Part shown: in pieces, positions 1 through 8,474 of the stretch
Layout: each line of letters begins with the position of its first letter
Position numbering within the stretch: the first letter of the stretch is position 1
Assembly (NCBI RefSeq): GCF_900102335.1
Contig: NZ_FNBM01000001.1
Location: 62,001-126,000, forward strand
Source: Phytopseudomonas seleniipraecipitans
Lineage (GTDB): Bacteria; Pseudomonadota; Gammaproteobacteria; Pseudomonadales; Pseudomonadaceae
DNA: 64,000 bases
Direction of reading: 5' to 3'
Notes under the pieces: model-generated
The model's database searches: none
What the model saw: the letters and a program-made list of their open reading frames with translations, nothing else
Told to the model about the DNA's origin: nothing
Program-made: the position numbers and the translations under genes

Positions 1-849
1 ATGGCCGAGGAAGAAGTCGACACCGCCAAGGCGCGCCTCCTCGAACTGGAAGACAGCCTGCAGCGCATGTTGCTGCCCAAGGACCCTAACGACGGGCGCA
101 ACGTGTTTCTCGAAGTGCGCGCCGGTACCGGCGGCGACGAGGCGGCGATTTTCTCTGGCGACCTGTTTCGCATGTATTCGCGCTATGCCGAGAAGCAGGG
201 CTGGCGCGTCGAAGTGTTGTCCGCCAACGAGGGCGAGCACGGCGGTTTCAAGGAGGTGATTGCCCGGGTAGAGGGTGACAATGTGTTCGCCAAGCTCAAA
301 TTCGAATCCGGTGCGCACCGTGTGCAACGCGTGCCGGAAACCGAATCCCAGGGGCGCATCCACACCTCGGCCTGCACCGTGGCAGTATTGCCGGAGCCAG
401 ACGAGCAGATGGCCATCGAGATCAACCCTGCCGATCTGCGCGTCGATACCTACCGCTCTTCGGGCGCCGGTGGTCAGCACGTCAACACCACCGATTCGGC
501 GATCCGCATCACCCACATTCCCACCGGCACTGTGGTGGAGTGTCAGGAAGAACGCTCGCAGCACAAGAACCGCGCCAAGGCCATGGCCTGGCTGGCGGCC
601 AAGCTCAAGGATCAGCAGGAGTCCGCTGCGCACAAGGAAATATCCGACACGCGCAAGCTGCTGGTCGGTTCCGGTGATCGCTCCGAGCGCATCCGCACCT
701 ACAATTTTCCCCAGGGCCGGGTCACCGATCACCGCATCAACCTGACGCTGTATTCGCTCAACGAAGTGATTGCCGGCGGTGTCGACGCGGTGATCGAACC
801 GTTGCTCGCCGAATACCAGGCCGACCAGCTGGCGGCACTCGGCGATTGA
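1..849 (+). CDS. prfA: Peptide chain release factor 1 (RF1), 5' end missing
   Basis: RF1 recognises UAA and UAG in the ribosomal A site and triggers release of the finished protein. The reading frame is open from the first base and shows 282 residues; RF1 is normally about 360, so roughly 78 N-terminal residues lie upstream and the ATG at base 1 is probably internal. The codon-recognition tripeptide PxT is seen as P112-E-T114 (window numbering), and the catalytic GGQ loop is at 157-159 within SGAGGQHVN. The neighbour prmC methylates this very glutamine, which supports the call. In Pseudomonas hemA usually lies upstream, but that cannot be seen here. Confidence 0.98.
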   Translation: MAEEEVDTAKARLLELEDSLQRMLLPKDPNDGRNVFLEVRAGTGGDEAAIFSGDLFRMYSRYAEKQGWRVEVLSANEGEHGGFKEVIARVEGDNVFAKLKFESGAHRVQRVPETESQGRIHTSACTVAVLPEPDEQMAIEINPADLRVDTYRSSGAGGQHVNTTDSAIRITHIPTGTVVECQEERSQHKNRAKAMAWLAAKLKDQQESAAHKEISDTRKLLVGSGDRSERIRTYNFPQGRVTDHRINLTLYSLNEVIAGGVDAVIEPLLAEYQADQLAALGD

Positions 850-968
850 GCCGCGGCAGCGCAGGTCTGTTAGCCGTCGGATGATGAGGCGCGTAACCGA
901 CGCGTTTTTCGTCCGCCGCTGCTAGCGATCTGCGGCACGTCTCACCCGAGCTGCCCCGAGAGAGAACC

Positions 969-1802
969 ATGGCGACCATCGAATCCCTGCTCCACGCCGC
1001 CTACCTGCCGGACTCGCCCAGCGCCCGTCTGGACGCCGAGCTGCTACTGGCCGATGCCCTCGGCAAGCCGCGCAGCTATCTGCGCACCTGGTCTGATCGT
1101 GAGGTCGAGGCCGATGCGGCTGCGCGATTCGCGGCCAGCCTGGCTCGCCGCGGCAACGGCGAGCCGGTGGCTTACATCCTCGGCCGGCAGGGGTTCTGGA
1201 GCCTGGACCTGGACGTCGCGCCGCACACTCTGATTCCGCGCCCGGACACCGAGTTACTGGTGGAGACCGCGCTCGCGCTGTTGCCTGGCAGCCCGGCCCG
1301 TGTGCTCGATCTGGGAACTGGCAGCGGCGCCATTGCTCTCGCGCTGGCCAGCGAGCGCCCGGTTTGGCAGGTGACCGGCGTCGACCGGGTCAACGACGCC
1401 GTGGCTTTGGCGGAGCGCAACCGCGTACGCCTGGGGCTGAGCAACGCCGTGCTGAAAACCAGCAACTGGTTCGACGCGCTGGCCGGCGAGCGTTATGGAT
1501 TGATCGTCAGCAATCCTCCTTATATAGCCAGCGACGACCGCCACCTCGGCGAAGGTGACGTGCGTTTCGAGCCGAGCAGCGCATTGGTTTCCGGCCGCGA
1601 TGGGCTGGACGATATCCGCTTGATCATCGACCAGGCGCCGGCGCATTTGGCCGCGCCGGGCTGGTTATTGCTCGAACATGGCTTCGATCAGGCCGAAGCG
1701 GTGCGCGAACTGCTTGTCACGCGCGGTTTCAGCGAGGTTCACAGCCGGCGCGATCTGGCCAATCATGAGCGCATCAGTGTGGGACGGTGGCCGCATGAAT
1801 GA
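969..1802 (+). CDS. prmC: Release factor glutamine methyltransferase PrmC (HemK)
   Basis: Uses S-adenosylmethionine to N5-methylate the glutamine of the GGQ motif in RF1 and RF2, which raises termination efficiency. The 277-residue protein has the family N-terminal helical domain, the SAM-binding loop GTGSG at 116-120, and the catalytic NPPY at 182-185. The chosen ATG follows a purine-rich GAGAGAA stretch. It lies 119 bases after prfA and its end overlaps moeB by 8 bases, so prfA-prmC-moeB-murI read as one transcription unit. The gap after prfA holds no recognisable gene or terminator. Confidence 0.97.
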   Translation: MATIESLLHAAYLPDSPSARLDAELLLADALGKPRSYLRTWSDREVEADAAARFAASLARRGNGEPVAYILGRQGFWSLDLDVAPHTLIPRPDTELLVETALALLPGSPARVLDLGTGSGAIALALASERPVWQVTGVDRVNDAVALAERNRVRLGLSNAVLKTSNWFDALAGERYGLIVSNPPYIASDDRHLGEGDVRFEPSSALVSGRDGLDDIRLIIDQAPAHLAAPGWLLLEHGFDQAEAVRELLVTRGFSEVHSRRDLANHERISVGRWPHE

Positions 1803-2562
1803 ACAATTGAGTGACGACGAACTGCTGCGCTACAGCCGGCAGATCCTGCTGTCGCAGATCGATATCGATGGCCAGCTGCGCCTCAAGGGCAGCCGGGCGC
1901 TGATCGTCGGCCTGGGTGGCCTTGGCTCGCCAGTGGCGCTGTACCTGGCGGCCGCAGGGGTGGGCGAGTTGCACCTGGCGGATTTCGACACGGTCGACCT
2001 GAGTAACCTGCAGCGGCAGATCGCCCATGACACCTCCAGTATCGGCCAGAGCAAGGTGGACTCGGCACTGGCGCGGCTGGCCGCGATCAATCCGAGCATC
2101 ACCCTGCGTGCTCATCGTCATGCATTGGACGCGGATTCCTTGGCCGGGGCAGTAAGTGCCGTCGACCTGGTGCTCGACTGTTCGGACAATTTCACCACCC
2201 GCGAAGCGGTCAACGCGGCCTGTGTGGCGGCCGGCAAACCGCTGGTCAGCGGCGCGGCGATCCGTCTGGAAGGGCAGTTGTCGGTGTTCGATCCGCGCGT
2301 CCAAACCAGTCCCTGCTATCACTGCCTGTATGGTCATGGCAGTGAGGCTGAGCTGACCTGCAGTGAAGCTGGCGTTGCCGGACCGCTGGTCGGCCTGGTC
2401 GGTAGCCTGCAGGCGTTGGAAGCCTTGAAGTTGCTGGCCTGTTTTGGCGAACCGCTGGTGGGCCGACTGCTGCTGATCGATGCCCTGGGCTCGCGCTTTC
2501 GCGAGCTGCGGGTCAAGCGCGATCCCGGGTGCGCCGTGTGCGGACACCATGCCGATGAGTGA
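1795..2562 (+). CDS. moeB: Molybdopterin-synthase adenylyltransferase, MoeB/ThiF family
   Basis: A ThiF-fold E1-like enzyme of 255 residues. MoeB adenylates the C-terminal glycine of the small molybdopterin synthase subunit MoaD so that it can be sulfurated. The nucleotide-binding GLGGLG is at 39-44, and two CxxC pairs near the C terminus (CYHC and CAVC) are the usual structural zinc site. There is no C-terminal rhodanese domain, so this is the short MoeB type rather than the MoeZ/MOCS3 type. The ATG overlaps the end of prmC, and the 3' end overlaps murI by 14 bases, indicating translational coupling. The fold is sure; MoeB rather than ThiF rests on the conserved location before murI. Confidence 0.9.
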   Translation: MNEQLSDDELLRYSRQILLSQIDIDGQLRLKGSRALIVGLGGLGSPVALYLAAAGVGELHLADFDTVDLSNLQRQIAHDTSSIGQSKVDSALARLAAINPSITLRAHRHALDADSLAGAVSAVDLVLDCSDNFTTREAVNAACVAAGKPLVSGAAIRLEGQLSVFDPRVQTSPCYHCLYGHGSEAELTCSEAGVAGPLVGLVGSLQALEALKLLACFGEPLVGRLLLIDALGSRFRELRVKRDPGCAVCGHHADE

Positions 2563-3343
2563 GGCGCCGATCGGGGTTTTCGATTCCGGTGTGGGTGGCC
2601 TCACGGTGCTGCGAGAAATCCGCACATTGTTGCCCAACGAGTCGCTGCTGTACGTCGCGGACAGCGGACACGTGCCTTATGGCGAGAAAAGCGCCGAGTA
2701 CATTCGCGAGCGTTGTCGGGCAATCGCCGAGTTCCTCCTTGCGCGGGGTGCCAAAGCGCTGGTGCTGGCATGCAATACCGCAACCGTGGCGGCTGTGGCA
2801 GAGCTGCGCGCGCTCTATCCACAACTGCCCCTGGTCGCCATGGAGCCAGCAGTCAAGCCGGCGGCTGCGGCAACTCGCTCCGGCGTGGTCGGTGTGCTGG
2901 CCACTACCGGCACGCTGAAAAGCGCGCGTTTCGCTGCGCTGCTCGACCAGTTCGCCAGCGATGTGCGAGTGGTCACGCAGCCCTGCCCAGGGCTGGTTGA
3001 ATTGATCGAGGCGGGGGATCTGCACAGCCCGGCGTTGCATGCGCTGTTACGCGGTTACGTCCAGCCGCTGTTGGATGCCGGTTGCGACACGCTGATTCTC
3101 GGCTGTACCCATTACCCTTTTCTCAAGCCGCTGCTGAGGGAGTGGCTGGATCCGTCCATCAGCCTGATCGACACCGGTGCGGCCGTGGCGCGGCAGCTTC
3201 AGCGGCTGTTGAGCGAGCGCCAGCTACTGGCCAACGGCCCGGCCGCTCCTGAGCATTTCTGGTGCAGTGGCGAGCCGTTGCTGATGCAACGGGTACTGCC
3301 CACGCTTTGGGGCAGTGCTGCGTCTGTAAGCCGATTTTCCTGA
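2549..3343 (+). CDS. murI: Glutamate racemase
   Basis: Interconverts L- and D-glutamate without a cofactor and supplies D-Glu for peptidoglycan. The 264-residue protein shows the substrate motif FDSGVGG starting at F11, the first catalytic cysteine C75 in ACNTAT and the second, C186, in GCTHYP; the two cysteines act as the acid/base pair. Start ATG 2549 is preferred, with ATG 2555 possible; both lie inside the 3' end of moeB. It is the last gene of the prfA operon. No clear terminator is visible in the 270 bases before pagL. Confidence 0.97.
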   Translation: MPMSEAPIGVFDSGVGGLTVLREIRTLLPNESLLYVADSGHVPYGEKSAEYIRERCRAIAEFLLARGAKALVLACNTATVAAVAELRALYPQLPLVAMEPAVKPAAAATRSGVVGVLATTGTLKSARFAALLDQFASDVRVVTQPCPGLVELIEAGDLHSPALHALLRGYVQPLLDAGCDTLILGCTHYPFLKPLLREWLDPSISLIDTGAAVARQLQRLLSERQLLANGPAAPEHFWCSGEPLLMQRVLPTLWGSAASVSRFS

Positions 3344-3616
3344 CGTGTCTTTGGAACGAGCTGCCAGGCAGGCGGCTAATCTTGCAAGGCTTGCTTGCCG
3401 TCCTCATCGATGCACTTCACTCAGATCCACTATGCGCAGCTAGCAGCGTTTGGCACGACGTTCGCTTGGCACTCTATATCCGTGGCGGGAGTAATGAGCG
3501 GAGCCATTGGCCATCAAATATTTTTAGAACAAATGGAACTTGGCTAAAGTCTGTAACTGTAGTTTTCACATGCACACACTTAACAAATCCCTGATCCATA
3601 TAAAAAGGATATTTCG

Positions 3617-4135
3617 ATGAAGAAGCTGGTTGGCTTGGCCGCTGCAGTTGCGTTGTCTTTTGGCTCGGTATCAGCAGTTCAGGCCGCAGGCTTGACCTTT
3701 TCCGTAGGTCAGTCTGGCGACTCCACCATGGTTTACCGCATCGGTACCCAGTTCGATTTCAACACTCGCTGGTTCGAAAGCAGCGTTGGCCATTTGGGCG
3801 GCTACTGGGATGCTGGCTACACCTATTGGCAGGGCGACGATACCGCCACTAACCATAGCGTGTCCTTTGCGCCGGTCTTTGTTTACGAATTCGCCGGGCA
3901 GAACGTCAAACCCTATCTGGAAGCAGGCATCGGCGTGGCGGCATTCTCCAGCACGCGTCTGGAGTCCAATGATTTGGGCTCGTCGTTCCAGTTCGAAGAC
4001 CGTATTGGCGCTGGCTTGCGTTTCACCGGTGGCCACGAGATCGGTATTCGCGCCATGCATTACTCTAATGCGGGTATCAAACAGCCTAACGATGGTGTCG
4101 AGTCCTACGCGGTGCACTATCGCCTGAATTTCTGA
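3617..4135 (+). CDS. pagL: Lipid A 3-O-deacylase PagL
   Basis: Outer-membrane beta-barrel enzyme that removes the 3-position acyl chain from lipid A, altering endotoxicity and polymyxin response. The 172-residue precursor has a signal peptide of about 23 residues (cut near VQA-AG) and then alternating aromatic strands ending in RLNF, the usual outer-membrane C terminus. The catalytic residues described for P. aeruginosa PagL (His126, Ser128, Glu140) have counterparts at H148, S150 and E162 with the same spacing, in the HYSNAG region. A strong purine-rich ribosome site (AAAAAGG) lies 8 bases before ATG. The roughly 120 bases upstream are much richer in A/T than the neighbours, suggesting a regulated promoter. 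Confidence 0.95.
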   Translation: MKKLVGLAAAVALSFGSVSAVQAAGLTFSVGQSGDSTMVYRIGTQFDFNTRWFESSVGHLGGYWDAGYTYWQGDDTATNHSVSFAPVFVYEFAGQNVKPYLEAGIGVAAFSSTRLESNDLGSSFQFEDRIGAGLRFTGGHEIGIRAMHYSNAGIKQPNDGVESYAVHYRLNF

Positions 4136-4163
4136 CCGTAACGCGCGGTTGGTCGCTTGCTGA

Positions 4164-4188
4164 GCCGGGCCTTGTGCCCGGTTTTTTA
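4164..4188 (+). terminator. Intrinsic terminator after pagL
   Basis: A GCCGGGC/GCCCGGT-type stem with a short loop (CTTGT) is followed by TTTTTTATT, 30 bases after the pagL stop. It separates pagL from the opposing ykgJ-like gene. Confidence 0.85.
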
Positions 4189-4208
4189 TTGCGTGCGATA
4201 ACCCGGGT

Positions 4209-4526
4209 TCAGCGGTAGATGTCAGCGATGCCGCGGCGTTCCTCGAGACACTCCGGGGCGCCCATTTCGAATTCACGGCAGATCAGAGGGCGCACCGCGT
4301 AAATGGTGCAGCGCATGGTGTCGCGATCCAATGCCGCGCACCAGCCATCGTCGAGTCGGCGCATCACTTCACCACCCCATTCGTCATTGTCGATAAAGCG
4401 CTCCGGCACGCCGGTATCGGTGATCAGCATCACTTCCAGCTGGCAGCAACAGGCCGCACAAGTGCTGCAGGTAACTTCGCTGGTTTCGGGGATCTGCGTG
4501 TGGGGAATATAGGGGCTGGCGCTCAT
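4209..4526 (-). CDS. YkgJ-family cysteine cluster protein (UPF0153)
   Basis: A 105-residue protein rich in cysteine: C20, C23, C26-C28, C63, C73, C83 and C93. This is the pattern of the CxxCxxCC family predicted to bind a metal or iron-sulfur cluster. The sequence VRPLICREF with the last cysteines is typical of the family. No enzymatic role is established for these proteins, so none is assigned. It ends 73 bases from the end of pagL with the terminator between them. The short gap to the DUF2878 gene (39 bases) makes co-transcription with it possible. Confidence 0.85.
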   Translation of the reverse strand: MSASPYIPHTQIPETSEVTCSTCAACCCQLEVMLITDTGVPERFIDNDEWGGEVMRRLDDGWCAALDRDTMRCTIYAVRPLICREFEMGAPECLEERRGIADIYR

Positions 4527-4565
4527 GGCGTTAGTGTACGTCAGCTGGCGTTGCGTTGAGGGTAT

Positions 4566-5072
4566 TCAAGCTGGGCGGTTATCTGGCGAGTACAACGTGG
4601 CGAAGCCATGCAGCACGGGCAGCAGCGCCGCCCAGATCAACCCCATCAGGAGCAATGTTGGCGCTGTGCCGTGAGGGAAGCTGAGGTCGGCAAAGATCGC
4701 GTTGGCATAGTAAGAAAGCGGTGCGCCGATGGCGCCCAGCACGCTTGCGCGCCACCAGGGCCGTGCTGACCAGGCCAGGCAGTGGCGCAACGTGGTGCCA
4801 AGCAACAGCCACTGTAGTGCCAGCGATGCCGGGACGAGCTGGCGGTGCTCGCCAAAATCGAACACGCCGAGCTGCAGCAGAAAACTGTCCAGTGCACTGC
4901 CGGCAAGAAACACGCTCACCAGCAACTTGCCTTCACGTTTCCAACTGCCGAAATACAACAGATGCACCAGCATGATCGCCGCGATCAGCCACAGCCAGGC
5001 GCCGCCACCCAGCACACAGACCGACCAGCCGATTACAACGAGCAGAGCGTTTAGCAGATTTTTCTTGGCCAC
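4566..5072 (-). CDS. DUF2878 integral membrane protein
   Basis: About 168 residues with several hydrophobic spans: after the initial VAKKNLL comes NALLVVIGWSVCVLGG, then WLWLIAAIMLVHLL and further segments, matching the small multi-pass DUF2878 family. I choose the GTG at 5072, preceded by GGAA, because it starts just before the first membrane span; an ATG at 5171 would add 33 residues unlike a membrane N terminus. In many pseudomonads a DUF2878 gene sits in a photolyase/MerR neighbourhood with fatty-acid modification genes. Those partners are absent here. Function unknown. Confidence 0.7.
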   Translation of the reverse strand: MAKKNLLNALLVVIGWSVCVLGGGAWLWLIAAIMLVHLLYFGSWKREGKLLVSVFLAGSALDSFLLQLGVFDFGEHRQLVPASLALQWLLLGTTLRHCLAWSARPWWRASVLGAIGAPLSYYANAIFADLSFPHGTAPTLLLMGLIWAALLPVLHGFATLYSPDNRPA

Positions 5073-5195
5073 AAATATTCCACAACACGATGAGCGAGCT
5101 TTTGCTTTGCTCGACAATTCGAAGGCCGCGATGGTGCCTGCCCAGGCATGATCCGCGCAACTGCAACGCACCCGAGGGTGTCTTCAGCGATCCGC

Positions 5196-5927
5196 TCAGG
5201 TCTGCTTCGAACGGCTTAACGCCTCTCGCAACCGGCGTAGAACATCCAGCGCGCCGTTGACGCGGGCAGGACAGACGATTTCCAGTGGTCGTGCCTCGAG
5301 CTTGCTGACGATACGGTTGGCAATCTGGCTTGCCGAGCGGTGCCTGGGCGCAAAAAAGGCTCTCTTCGCTCTAGGGGCAGTACCGATCACGCCGGGTTTG
5401 ACCACGGTGACGGCGATGCCTTCGTGAGCAAGGTCCACGCGCAGGGATTCGAGCAGGTAACGTAGCGCGCGATCACTCGCGCCATGGTCGCCCGTGAACG
5501 ACGGCATGGATGGGTCTGCGGGACTGGCGATTCCAACCAAGTGCCCTGACTTGGCCTGACGCAGCAGCGGCAGCGCGGCGATGATGCAGCGGCTGGCCGA
5601 GAACAGTTCACTGCGTACGGAGGGTTCGAGCGAGTCGGCCTGATCAGGTACCTGGCTGGCGCTGTCGACGTTGAGAATCATGCAATCGAGAGCACCCCAT
5701 TGCTCGGCCAGATGAGCGCTGATGGCGGTAATCTCGAGTGTGTCATTGAGGTTACCGGGCAGGATCAGCGCCCGGCTCGGATAACGCCCGGCCAGCGCCT
5801 GTAGCGATGTGCCGTCGCAGGCGCTCAGCGCCAGGCAATGGCCGTCGCGCAACAGGCGCTCGGCAAGTGCCTGGCCTAGCGCGCCGGCTGCGCCGGTGAG
5901 CCAGATCCGCTTGCTGAAGGCGCTCAT
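5196..5927 (-). CDS. Short-chain dehydrogenase-like protein with degenerate active site
   Basis: A 243-residue Rossmann protein of the SDR family. The N-terminal cofactor loop is present in an altered form (TGAAGALG, 11-18). The usual NAG motif reads N86-V-D88. The place of the catalytic YxxxK reads H148-G-A-S-D152, so both the tyrosine and the lysine are gone, although the surrounding helix (ALRYLLESLRVDL) aligns well with active relatives. From family knowledge this should abolish ordinary SDR chemistry. It may act as a binding or regulatory protein, or may be decaying. It is also short at the C terminus. Active SDRs occupy this position near phr in related species (from memory), so loss here is the odd point. 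Confidence 0.85.
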   Translation of the reverse strand: MSAFSKRIWLTGAAGALGQALAERLLRDGHCLALSACDGTSLQALAGRYPSRALILPGNLNDTLEITAISAHLAEQWGALDCMILNVDSASQVPDQADSLEPSVRSELFSASRCIIAALPLLRQAKSGHLVGIASPADPSMPSFTGDHGASDRALRYLLESLRVDLAHEGIAVTVVKPGVIGTAPRAKRAFFAPRHRSASQIANRIVSKLEARPLEIVCPARVNGALDVLRRLREALSRSKQT

Positions 5928-6069
5928 GGATGTCGGCCCTGGTGGTCAAGGCTTTCATCGCGCTGAGAGATGGCCATGCCAGGCACTGAATCACGTGTAC
6001 CCAGCCAACCGGGCAGCGCACGCGGCATCTTCAGCAGACAGGAGCTGGCGAGGCGCCCACAGGCGCTGT

Positions 6070-7521
6070 TCATGCGAGCTGGCTTGCTGACGGCAGGTTC
6101 TTGAATGCATCCAGGGCGTGCTGACGGCTGGCGCGCAGGTCGACGATAGGCAGCGGATAGTCAGGGCTTGCACCGAACAGGCTGCTCTGGCCCTTACGCC
6201 CGGCGTGAGGATCGTGAATGGCTTTGTCACTGAGCGCTGCCAACTCCGGCAGCCACTGGCGGATAAAGCGGCCGTTCGGGTCGAAGCGCTGGGACTGGCT
6301 GACCGGATTGAAAATGCGGAAGTAGGGCACCGAGTCTGTCCCCGTCGACGCACTCCATTGCCAGCCGCCATTGTTGGCGGCGAGGTCGCCATCGATCAGG
6401 TGACGCATGAAGAAGCGCTCACCCTCGCGCCAGTCGATCAGCAAGTTCTTGGTCAGGAACATCGCCACCACCATGCGCAGACGGTTGTGCATCCAGCCGG
6501 TTTCCAGCAACTGACGCATTGCCGCATCAATGAGCGGGATGCCGGTACGCCCTTCCTGCCAGGCCTGCAGATCCTCGGCGGCATTACGCCAGGGCAGGGC
6601 TTCGGTTTCCGGACGGAACGCGCGGTGCATGGAAACCCGCGGATAGCCAACCAGGATGTGCGTGTAGAACTCGCGCCAGATCAGCTCGTTGACCCAGGTA
6701 ACCGCGCCCTGGTTGCCGCTCTCGAACTCACCCTGATTGTGATTCAACGCGGTGTGCAGGCATTGCCGTGGCGATACCACGCCGGCTGCCAGGTAGGCGG
6801 ATAGTTGGCTGGTACCCGGCCGGGCCGGGAAATCGCGGGCCTCGTGGTAATCCTCGATCCATTCATCGGCGAAGCGCTGTAACCGCTCGCGGGCGGCCTG
6901 TTCGCCGGCCGGCCAGGCATCCCGTAGTGCCTGGCTCGGCGGCTCGAAGCCGGTAGCGCAAGTGGGCACTTTGTCAGCGACGATGTCTAGCGCAGCCTGC
7001 GCTTTGGGCAGTGCCACAAGTGGCGGCAGGGCGCTGTGCAAGCGTTGGTAGCAAATGCCCCGAAACTGGCTGTACACCTTGAAGTAAGTGCCGGTGCGCG
7101 TCAGCACGCTGCCGGGTTTGAACAGCAACCGGTCGAGGTGGCTGCGAAACGCCACGCCAAGATCGTCCAGCGCCGCCGCGACCTGCTGATCACGGCGGGT
7201 TTCATGGACGCCGTACTCCTCGTTGGCGTGCAGCGCGGTCGCTTGCAGCTCTTCGGCCAACTGGCACATCACCTTCGGCGCCTGGCTCCAGCTATCCGCC
7301 TCGCGAATCAGCAACGGGACGTTGAGGCGTTGCAATTGCTCGCTCAGCTCAGCCAGGTTGCGCAGCCAGAAGTCCACCTTGCTCGGTGCATCATCATGCT
7401 GGCGCCATTGGCCGGGGCTCATCAGGAAGACCGCTACCGTCGGGCCAGCCTGCATCGCTGCGGCCAGTGCGCTGTTATCGGTGACGCGCAGGTCGGTGCG
7501 AAACCACATCAGTTGAAGCAT
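6070..7521 (-). CDS. phrB: Deoxyribodipyrimidine photolyase (CPD photolyase)
   Basis: Light-driven enzyme that splits cyclobutane pyrimidine dimers using FADH- and an antenna cofactor. The 483-residue protein (E. coli 472) begins MLQLMWFRTDLR, the class I photolyase start. It carries NEEYGVHE, where the methenyltetrahydrofolate antenna binds in E. coli, and the FAD-domain signature NNGGWQW (W387, W389) followed by STGTD and FRIFNP. Upstream in-frame residues are not homologous, so ATG 7521 is used. It lies 8 bases after a MerR gene and is last in the DUF523-merR-phr operon, whose promoter carries LitR-type boxes. Induction by light is therefore likely. Confidence 0.96.
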   Translation of the reverse strand: MLQLMWFRTDLRVTDNSALAAAMQAGPTVAVFLMSPGQWRQHDDAPSKVDFWLRNLAELSEQLQRLNVPLLIREADSWSQAPKVMCQLAEELQATALHANEEYGVHETRRDQQVAAALDDLGVAFRSHLDRLLFKPGSVLTRTGTYFKVYSQFRGICYQRLHSALPPLVALPKAQAALDIVADKVPTCATGFEPPSQALRDAWPAGEQAARERLQRFADEWIEDYHEARDFPARPGTSQLSAYLAAGVVSPRQCLHTALNHNQGEFESGNQGAVTWVNELIWREFYTHILVGYPRVSMHRAFRPETEALPWRNAAEDLQAWQEGRTGIPLIDAAMRQLLETGWMHNRLRMVVAMFLTKNLLIDWREGERFFMRHLIDGDLAANNGGWQWSASTGTDSVPYFRIFNPVSQSQRFDPNGRFIRQWLPELAALSDKAIHDPHAGRKGQSSLFGASPDYPLPIVDLRASRQHALDAFKNLPSASQLA

Positions 7522-7529
7522 GAGTCGTC

Positions 7530-8474
7530 CTATTCGAGCAGATGGCGATCGGCGAGCGTTTGCAGCGCGGCGAGAGGGTCGGCCATGAATGTGATATCGG
7601 CCCCGTTGGGTGCATTGGCCACCAACTGGCGGCCGCGCATTTCGTCTTCGATGCCGACCAACAGGCACGGTATGCGGTGATCGCTCAGCCAGTGGTGCAG
7701 CGACGACTCGGCGTTGGTATTGGAGTCCGCTTCGCAGAACAGCAACAGTGCACGCGGCTGCAGGCGGGCGATGGCCAGCGGCAGTTCGTTCACCGGAATC
7801 GGCCCGTCGAAGGCATCGACCGGGCAGCCGGCGGTGGCGATCAGCCAGGCGCACAGCCACAGCTGAGGCGACATCGGCATCTGGCACAGGTTGATCAACA
7901 GCAGCGGTTTGCCGGTGTGCTGGCGATTGTCGTGATAAACCCGAGCGCCGAGCTTGCTGCGCAGCCAGCTATGCAGGAACAGCCGTTCGGTGGTCGCGCC
8001 GGGGCGCTGCGACCAACGTTGTTCCAAGGTCACCAGCAGTGGCAGCAGCAGATGCTGGCAGAGGATTTGCGGTGGATAAAGCGCCAGCTCAGCGTTGAAG
8101 CGTTCGTCCAGCTGACGCTCGTCGAGCAGATGAATGGCGTGGCACAGCTGTTCGCGTTTCTCTTGCCATTGCGAGGCCTGGTCGGCAGGCAATGGCTGAT
8201 CCGCACGCAGCAGCCCCTTGACCTGGCCCACCGAAACACCGCGGTTGAGCCAGCCCAGTACGGCGTGGATGGTCTGCACCTGATCCGGTGAATACAGGCG
8301 ATGGCCTTTGGCGGTGCGATGAGGCACCACCAGGCCGTAGCGGCGTTCCCAGGCGCGCAGGGTGACCGGGTTGACGCCCGTCAGGCTGGCAACGTCGCGA
8401 ATGGGCAGGTAACCGCCAGCCAGTGCGTCGCGATAGGCGTCCGCATCCGGCTCGGGAGAGGTTGGCTGGTTCAT
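7530..8474 (-). CDS. MerR-family regulator, LitR/CarH/PplR-like
   Basis: 314 residues. A MerR winged-helix domain covers about 23-92 (recognition segment NPVTLRAWERRYG), followed by a domain with the helical-bundle plus Rossmann layout of the CarH/LitR light-sensing regulators. The B12-contacting residues of CarH are not conserved: the E-x-H region reads TTERLFLH (E163, R164), and the axial histidine motif around 199-207 reads MPMSPQLW. Light sensing by its own cobalamin is therefore unlikely. In P. putida, related PplR proteins respond to light partly through a LOV partner (from memory). Boxes upstream of this operon and of the renalase gene fit the known LitR-type site, which suggests autoregulation. 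Its start overlaps the DUF523 gene by 4 bases. Confidence 0.85.
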   Translation of the reverse strand: MNQPTSPEPDADAYRDALAGGYLPIRDVASLTGVNPVTLRAWERRYGLVVPHRTAKGHRLYSPDQVQTIHAVLGWLNRGVSVGQVKGLLRADQPLPADQASQWQEKREQLCHAIHLLDERQLDERFNAELALYPPQILCQHLLLPLLVTLEQRWSQRPGATTERLFLHSWLRSKLGARVYHDNRQHTGKPLLLINLCQMPMSPQLWLCAWLIATAGCPVDAFDGPIPVNELPLAIARLQPRALLLFCEADSNTNAESSLHHWLSDHRIPCLLVGIEDEMRGRQLVANAPNGADITFMADPLAALQTLADRHLLE

